DNA of 8,188 nucleotides from Clostridia bacterium (GTDB taxonomy: Bacteria; Bacillota; Clostridia; Oscillospirales; RGIG577). The DNA is taken from the NCBI GenBank assembly GCA_017419325.1, contig JAFOLN010000301.1, positions 1-8,188 on the forward strand, given 5' to 3'. Position numbers and translations under genes: made by a program. Shown here one piece after another: positions 5,530 through 8,188 of the stretch (position 1 is its first letter; every line of letters starts with the position of its first letter). Below the pieces are notes generated by a model. That model worked only from the letters and a program-made list of their open reading frames with translations, ran no database searches and was not told the DNA's origin.

Positions 5530-5602
5530 AGTTATTCTGTATTTAATGCTATATTATCACAGTTATTCTGTACTTTCAAGTGCATTTTACAGTTTTTCTA
5601 AA
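5530..5602. promoter_or_regulatory. Three phased 12-bp operator-like repeats
   Basis: agttattctgta occurs exactly at 5530-5541 and 5561-5572, and a 9/12 match agtttttctaaa lies at 5591-5602. Start-to-start spacing is 31 and 30 bp, close to three helical turns, so the copies face the same side of DNA. The middle copy fills the space between the -35 and -10 of the minus promoter, the first lies just downstream of its start, and the third lies about 10 bp upstream of the -35 of the plus promoter. This is the arrangement expected for cooperative repressor binding by one of the XRE proteins. Confidence 0.7.
5551..5579 (-). promoter_or_regulatory. Minus-strand promoter of the XRE-led cluster
   Basis: On the minus strand TTGAAA (5574-5579, five of six matches) is followed 17 bp later by TAATAT (5551-5556), or 15 bp later by GATAAT (5553-5558), which carries an extended TG element. 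Either gives a start about 30 nt upstream of the XRE gene ATG. Confidence 0.55.
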
Positions 5603-5611
5603 TTTGTTTCC

Positions 5612-5639
5612 TTTACTTTCTTGTTTTTTAAGGTATAAT
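5612..5639 (+). promoter_or_regulatory. Promoter of divergent XRE gene
   Basis: TTTACT (5612-5617, four of six matches), a 16-bp spacer, and a perfect TATAAT (5634-5639). The predicted start is about 5646, so it coincides with an in-frame ATG and supports the downstream TTG start. Confidence 0.65.
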
Positions 5640-5663
5640 GAAATCATGAGAGGTGATTTCGGA

Positions 5664-5984
5664 TTGCGGAAATATGAAATAGGTGACAGAATACGAAAAT
5701 ACCGTGAATCTCGCAGTCTGACGCAAAAGCAGCTTGCGCAGATGCTTAATGTAACAAGCAGCAGAGTATCGAACTGGGAGCAGGGCATAAACCGCCCCGA
5801 CGCCGATATGCTGTCGGATCTTTGCAGGGCGCTTCGCGTGTCGCCAAGCGACCTTCTTGACGTAAGGCTTACCGAAGACGAATTTACCGAGCATGAGCGA
5901 AATATTGTTTACGCATACAGAGACAATCCGAAGGTGCGTCATGCCGTTGATATCCTTTTGGGCATCGATAACGACGACGAGTAA
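5664..5984 (+). CDS. Divergent XRE-family regulator, 106 residues
   Basis: A Cro/C1-type regulator. The HTH spans about residues 7-62 (IGDRIRKYRESRSLTQKQLAQML, then VTSSRVSNWEQGINRPD as recognition region). A C-terminal extension with EHERNIVYAYRDNPKVRHAVDILLGID (about 77-102) resembles the tails of many clostridial XRE proteins and probably aids dimerisation. The TTG at 5664 is chosen as start because AGGTG (5651-5655) is 8 nt before it and the -10 box ends at 5639, which would make the ATG at 5646 almost leaderless and without a ribosome site. If the ATG were used the protein would be six residues longer. It is divergent from the other XRE gene and shares its control region. Confidence 0.88.
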   Translation: MRKYEIGDRIRKYRESRSLTQKQLAQMLNVTSSRVSNWEQGINRPDADMLSDLCRALRVSPSDLLDVRLTEDEFTEHERNIVYAYRDNPKVRHAVDILLGIDNDDE

Positions 5985-6033
5985 GTAAACGCGGCTTTCG
6001 GGGCAGGTTTCGCATTTCATAAATTGAATACTT

Positions 6034-6066
6034 AAACGGCGGCGAATTTCTTCGCCGCCGTTTTTA
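6034..6066. terminator. Terminator between XRE gene and cobC
   Basis: Arms aaacggcggcgaa (6034-6046) and ttcgccgccgttt (6051-6063) form a perfect 13-bp stem with loop tttc, followed by TT on the plus strand. The cobC stop codon (6064-6066, minus) abuts it. The minus-side U-run is only three residues, so it is stronger for the plus-strand XRE transcript. Confidence 0.88.
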
Positions 6067-6624
6067 TCCGAGATATATTGTCCCGTCCTTATATGTTCCG
6101 CGTATATATTCGCCGTTTTTTATGTGATAGGCGTAAAAGTTCCTTTTCGGTACGGCCCGCGCCTCAAGTATGGCCATTATTACGCCGCCATGGACAACGA
6201 ACGCCGCCGTCTCGCCGTCCGTCACGGAGTTTAGTGCCTCGTCGAAGGCTTTAACGCATCTTTTTTTTAAGCTTTCGATGCTCTCACCTCCCGGTATTGT
6301 AGAAAGACAGCCCGATTCCACCCATGCGCGGTACTCGGTCGAGCCGGAAAGCTCGTCCGCCGTCTTCCCCTCAAATATGCCGAAGTCGGTTTCCCGAAAG
6401 CCGTAAAAGACCGCAGGCTCGTTCTTTGGAAACAAAAGCTTCGCCGTCTCGAGAGCCCGCCGCATCGGGCTTGAAAAAACAAAATCGGCAGAGAGCCCCC
6501 GCTCTTTCAGTCTCATCACCTGCTTTATGCCCTTGGGGCAGAGCGGCTCGTCGGTGCGTCCGATGTAGCGCCTTTCAAGATTGCCCGCCGTCGCGCCGTG
6601 GCGGATAAATATCAAATCTTTCAT
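6064..6624 (-). CDS. cobC: Histidine phosphatase, probable alpha-ribazole phosphatase
   Basis: A 186-residue phosphoglycerate-mutase-like (histidine phosphatase) protein. FIRHGATAGN (6-15) carries the RHG signature with phospho-acceptor His9. SSPMRRALETA (51-61) supplies the conserved arginine, RETDFGIFEG (77-86) the acid residue, and VVHGGV (143-148) the second active-site histidine, His145. In a cobalamin cluster the expected role is removing the 5' phosphate from alpha-ribazole phosphate or adenosylcobalamin phosphate, the last step of nucleotide loop assembly. The family is broad, so context carries much of this call. The ATG at 6624 overlaps the cobS TGA as ATGA, implying translational coupling. 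The longer frame to 6660 would lie inside cobS. Confidence 0.88.
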   Translation of the reverse strand: MKDLIFIRHGATAGNLERRYIGRTDEPLCPKGIKQVMRLKERGLSADFVFSSPMRRALETAKLLFPKNEPAVFYGFRETDFGIFEGKTADELSGSTEYRAWVESGCLSTIPGGESIESLKKRCVKAFDEALNSVTDGETAAFVVHGGVIMAILEARAVPKRNFYAYHIKNGEYIRGTYKDGTIYLG

Positions 6625-7385
6625 CTTATCACCGCACCCAAAAGCACGCCTGTAAGGCACAAAAGCTCGTTTATCTCAAGGAAAAATCCCGCCGTGTCCC
6701 CCGTCACGCCGCCAAACAGGCGCATGGCAAGCTCACTGTATAAAATGAGCCACGCCGCTGAAAATGCGACGGCGAAAATGCCCGACAGCGGCGACGATAT
6801 TATCATTATGACGCATACCGCGGCCGCCGTTATAAGCGCCGCGGCCGCCGCCTTCGTCGTTTCCGCGTTTCCGGTATAAGCGTCAAGCATGCCGCCGCGC
6901 CTTGCGTTCGGAAGCCTCAGCGCCGCAAACGCAGAAAGCGCCCGCGACAATACAAAGGCGGGACACGCATACCCTGCCGCGCCGCGAATGTACAGCTCAT
7001 AAAAAAGCGCAAATACAATGAGAAGATATACGCAAACGTATATTACAGCAAACGCGCCCGTATGCGCGTCCTTCATTATCGCAAGCTTTCTTTCCCTCGG
7101 CATGTGGGAGGAGAGCGCGTCCACCGTGTCCATATATCCGTCGAGATGTATGCCCCCCGTTATAACGATGGGCAAGGCTGTGGCCGCGGCGGCAAATATC
7201 ACGCCGCTCAGTCCCGCCGCGCCCGATATCCTGTACCATATCATTATGACTATGCCTATAATGATTCCCACCGCCGGGAAGAAGCATATGGCATATTTCA
7301 TCGCCCGCCCGTCAAAGTCCGACTGACGCACGGGTATCACGCTGTATGTTGACAACGCAGTAAGAAATGCTTTAAATAATATCAT
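6621..7385 (-). CDS. cobS: Adenosylcobinamide-GDP ribazoletransferase (cobalamin synthase)
   Basis: A 254-residue polytopic membrane enzyme that joins adenosylcobinamide-GDP to alpha-ribazole (or its phosphate), completing the lower ligand of cobalamin. Family motifs are GGIHLDGYMDTVDALSSH (77-94), KDAHTGAFAV (105-114) and GGVTGDTAGFFLEINE (225-240). The first and last are the acidic, probably Mg-binding, cytosolic loops between hydrophobic helices. Hydrophobic segments appear at about 31-50, 58-76, 112-130, 180-197 and 200-217. The length is typical. The ATG at 7385 has AAGGGG (7393-7398) 7 nt upstream and overlaps the end of the upstream cobU by 14 bp. It overlaps cobC at ATGA. Confidence 0.95.
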   Translation of the reverse strand: MILFKAFLTALSTYSVIPVRQSDFDGRAMKYAICFFPAVGIIIGIVIMIWYRISGAAGLSGVIFAAAATALPIVITGGIHLDGYMDTVDALSSHMPRERKLAIMKDAHTGAFAVIYVCVYLLIVFALFYELYIRGAAGYACPAFVLSRALSAFAALRLPNARRGGMLDAYTGNAETTKAAAAALITAAAVCVIMIISSPLSGIFAVAFSAAWLILYSELAMRLFGGVTGDTAGFFLEINELLCLTGVLLGAVIR

Positions 7386-7890
7386 TTTCGCGCCCCTTAA
7401 TATATACAGGTTTTTTGTCCTTCATTACGACCGCGGCGTCCGCCGCGTCAAAGAGCCGTTTGTTTAAAAAATCAAGCGCCCTTATATACCCCTCCGTCTC
7501 TTCGTCAAAGCTTCCGGTTATCCCGGAAATGGTGACGGCTATGAGAACGCCGCACCGCTCTCCAAGCGAAAGTATGTCGCGATAAACCTCGTCCGCGCCG
7601 CCGCCCTTTTCAAACATGACGTTTGCAAGCAGGTTAGACACGTCCTCCAGAAGCACCGCACCCCGGGGCGAAACGTCGGCCTCACCCACAGAATACGAAA
7701 GCTCCAGCGTTTTAAATCCCATACCCTCCCGGGCGCGTCTGTGCTTTTCTATGCGCATCCGGTTTTCCCGGGTCACGGGTATCATCGTTGCGATATAATA
7801 ACGCTCACGGGCGGCTTTTGCCGCGATCTTTTCGGCATACGCGCTTTTCCCGCTGTCGTTTTCTCCTTTTATAAGTAAAAGCCTGCCCAT
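7372..7890 (-). CDS. cobU: CobU-like adenosylcobinamide kinase/guanylyltransferase, divergent
   Basis: A 172-residue P-loop protein. The N-terminus has IKGENDSGKSAYAE (7-20), a Walker A loop with Lys15-Ser16 in place of the usual GGARSGKS. MRIEKHRRAR (45-54) contains His50, which aligns with the GMP-accepting histidine of CobU. VLLEDVSNLLANVMF (79-93) matches the DCLTLWLSNLL-type Walker B region, though with Glu-Asp. The region usually containing VSNEVGxGIVP reads AVTISGITGSFDEETEG (118-134), so the conserved Asn-Glu is missing. The family role is to phosphorylate adenosylcobinamide and attach GMP. Position between cobT and cobS supports that role, but the divergence makes loss or change of one activity possible. 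The ATG at 7890 is chosen because GGAGG (7897-7901) precedes it. Confidence 0.82.
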   Translation of the reverse strand: MGRLLLIKGENDSGKSAYAEKIAAKAARERYYIATMIPVTRENRMRIEKHRRAREGMGFKTLELSYSVGEADVSPRGAVLLEDVSNLLANVMFEKGGGADEVYRDILSLGERCGVLIAVTISGITGSFDEETEGYIRALDFLNKRLFDAADAAVVMKDKKPVYIKGRENDII

Positions 7891-7906
7891 AGGCTCCCTC
7901 CGTTTT

Positions 7907-8188
7907 TCATTTGCCTTGCCGTATCTCGTCAAGATATCCGTCGTCTATGCCCGCCTCTTCAAACGTGGCCATGCTTCTTTGCACCTCGCAGGCGGCGCGA
8001 AGCAGCGCAAACGCGGGAGGGCATCCGCTTCCCTCGCCAAGGCGCATGTCAAGGTCGAACAACGGTCTTATGCCCAGAGCCTTCGCCGCATATGCGTATC
8101 CGCGCTCGGCGGAGGCGTGGCTCGGTATGAGATAGTCCCTTACGCGCCCGCTAATATTCACGGCGCACAAAGCGGCGACTATGGAGAT
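7907..8188 (-). CDS. cobT: Nicotinate-nucleotide:dimethylbenzimidazole phosphoribosyltransferase, C-terminal part
   Basis: The frame is open through the right window edge and yields the last 93 residues of CobT. Landmarks are VRDYLIPSHASAE, ALGIRPLFDLDMRLGEGSG and AACEVQRSMATFEEAGIDD, which are conserved at the CobT C-terminus. The Glu in RLGEGSG corresponds to the catalytic general base (Glu317 in Salmonella). The enzyme makes alpha-ribazole phosphate from nicotinate mononucleotide and dimethylbenzimidazole. The stop (7907-7909) is 16 nt before the cobU start, and that gap carries the cobU ribosome site. The N-terminal roughly two thirds and any promoter or cobalamin riboswitch lie outside the window. 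Confidence 0.95.
   Translation of the reverse strand: MSIVAALCAVNISGRVRDYLIPSHASAERGYAYAAKALGIRPLFDLDMRLGEGSGCPPAFALLRAACEVQRSMATFEEAGIDDGYLDEIRQGK

Noticed and set aside
5530..5602. CRISPR-like short repeats
   Set aside because: Only three short 12-bp copies, one degenerate, with promoter elements between them; no 24-37 bp repeats or spacers. Operators fit better.
6064..8188. Cobalamin riboswitch for the cob cluster
   Set aside because: No leader lies within the window; the cluster continues past the right edge and its 5' end is not visible.

Overview
The window looks like chromosomal DNA from a clostridial (Firmicutes) bacterium, probably an Oscillospirales/Ruminococcaceae-type gut anaerobe. 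This rests on S-layer homology domains, strong GGAGG ribosome binding sites, sigma-A type promoters, moderate GC content, and XRE regulators and a Pin-type recombinase of the kind common in that group. It is an inference from style and protein families; there is no rRNA marker in the window.

Layout. (1) 1-506, plus strand: the C-terminal end of a secreted cell-surface protein with three SLH repeats, closed by a hairpin terminator. (2) 569-1177, minus strand: a complete small serine recombinase with a palindromic element over its own transcription start. (3) 1178-1878: a roughly 700-bp regulatory stretch. It holds a terminator with a 25-codon minus-strand ORF upstream of it, a consensus sigma-A promoter, and two strong tandem intrinsic terminators just ahead of the next gene. 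(4) 1879-3639, plus: an ammonium channel (Amt) fused in one chain to a C-terminal P-II (GlnB/GlnK) signalling domain. (5) 3687-5510, minus: a four-gene cluster reading XRE regulator, 73-aa Cys-containing small protein, 48-aa small protein, 342-aa protein of unknown function. (6) 5664-5984, plus: a divergent second XRE regulator. The gap between the two regulators carries three helically phased copies of a 12-bp element. (7) 6064-8188, minus: a tightly packed cobT-cobU-cobS-cobC cluster for assembling the lower (nucleotide) loop of cobalamin. cobT is cut by the window edge.

How it fits together. The Amt-P-II fusion couples ammonium uptake to the nitrogen/energy sensor in cis. Its P-II part has lost the tyrosine used for uridylylation in enterobacteria, and its leader suggests control by transcription antitermination. 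The cob genes activate dimethylbenzimidazole (CobT), phosphorylate and guanylylate cobinamide (CobU), join the two (CobS) and remove the phosphate (CobC). Overlapping ends imply translational coupling. The divergent XRE module (5) plus (6) is the part with no recognised function and is the best candidate for an undescribed system. Hairpins at the convergent or tail-to-tail junctions near 550, 3665 and 6048 separate the transcription units.
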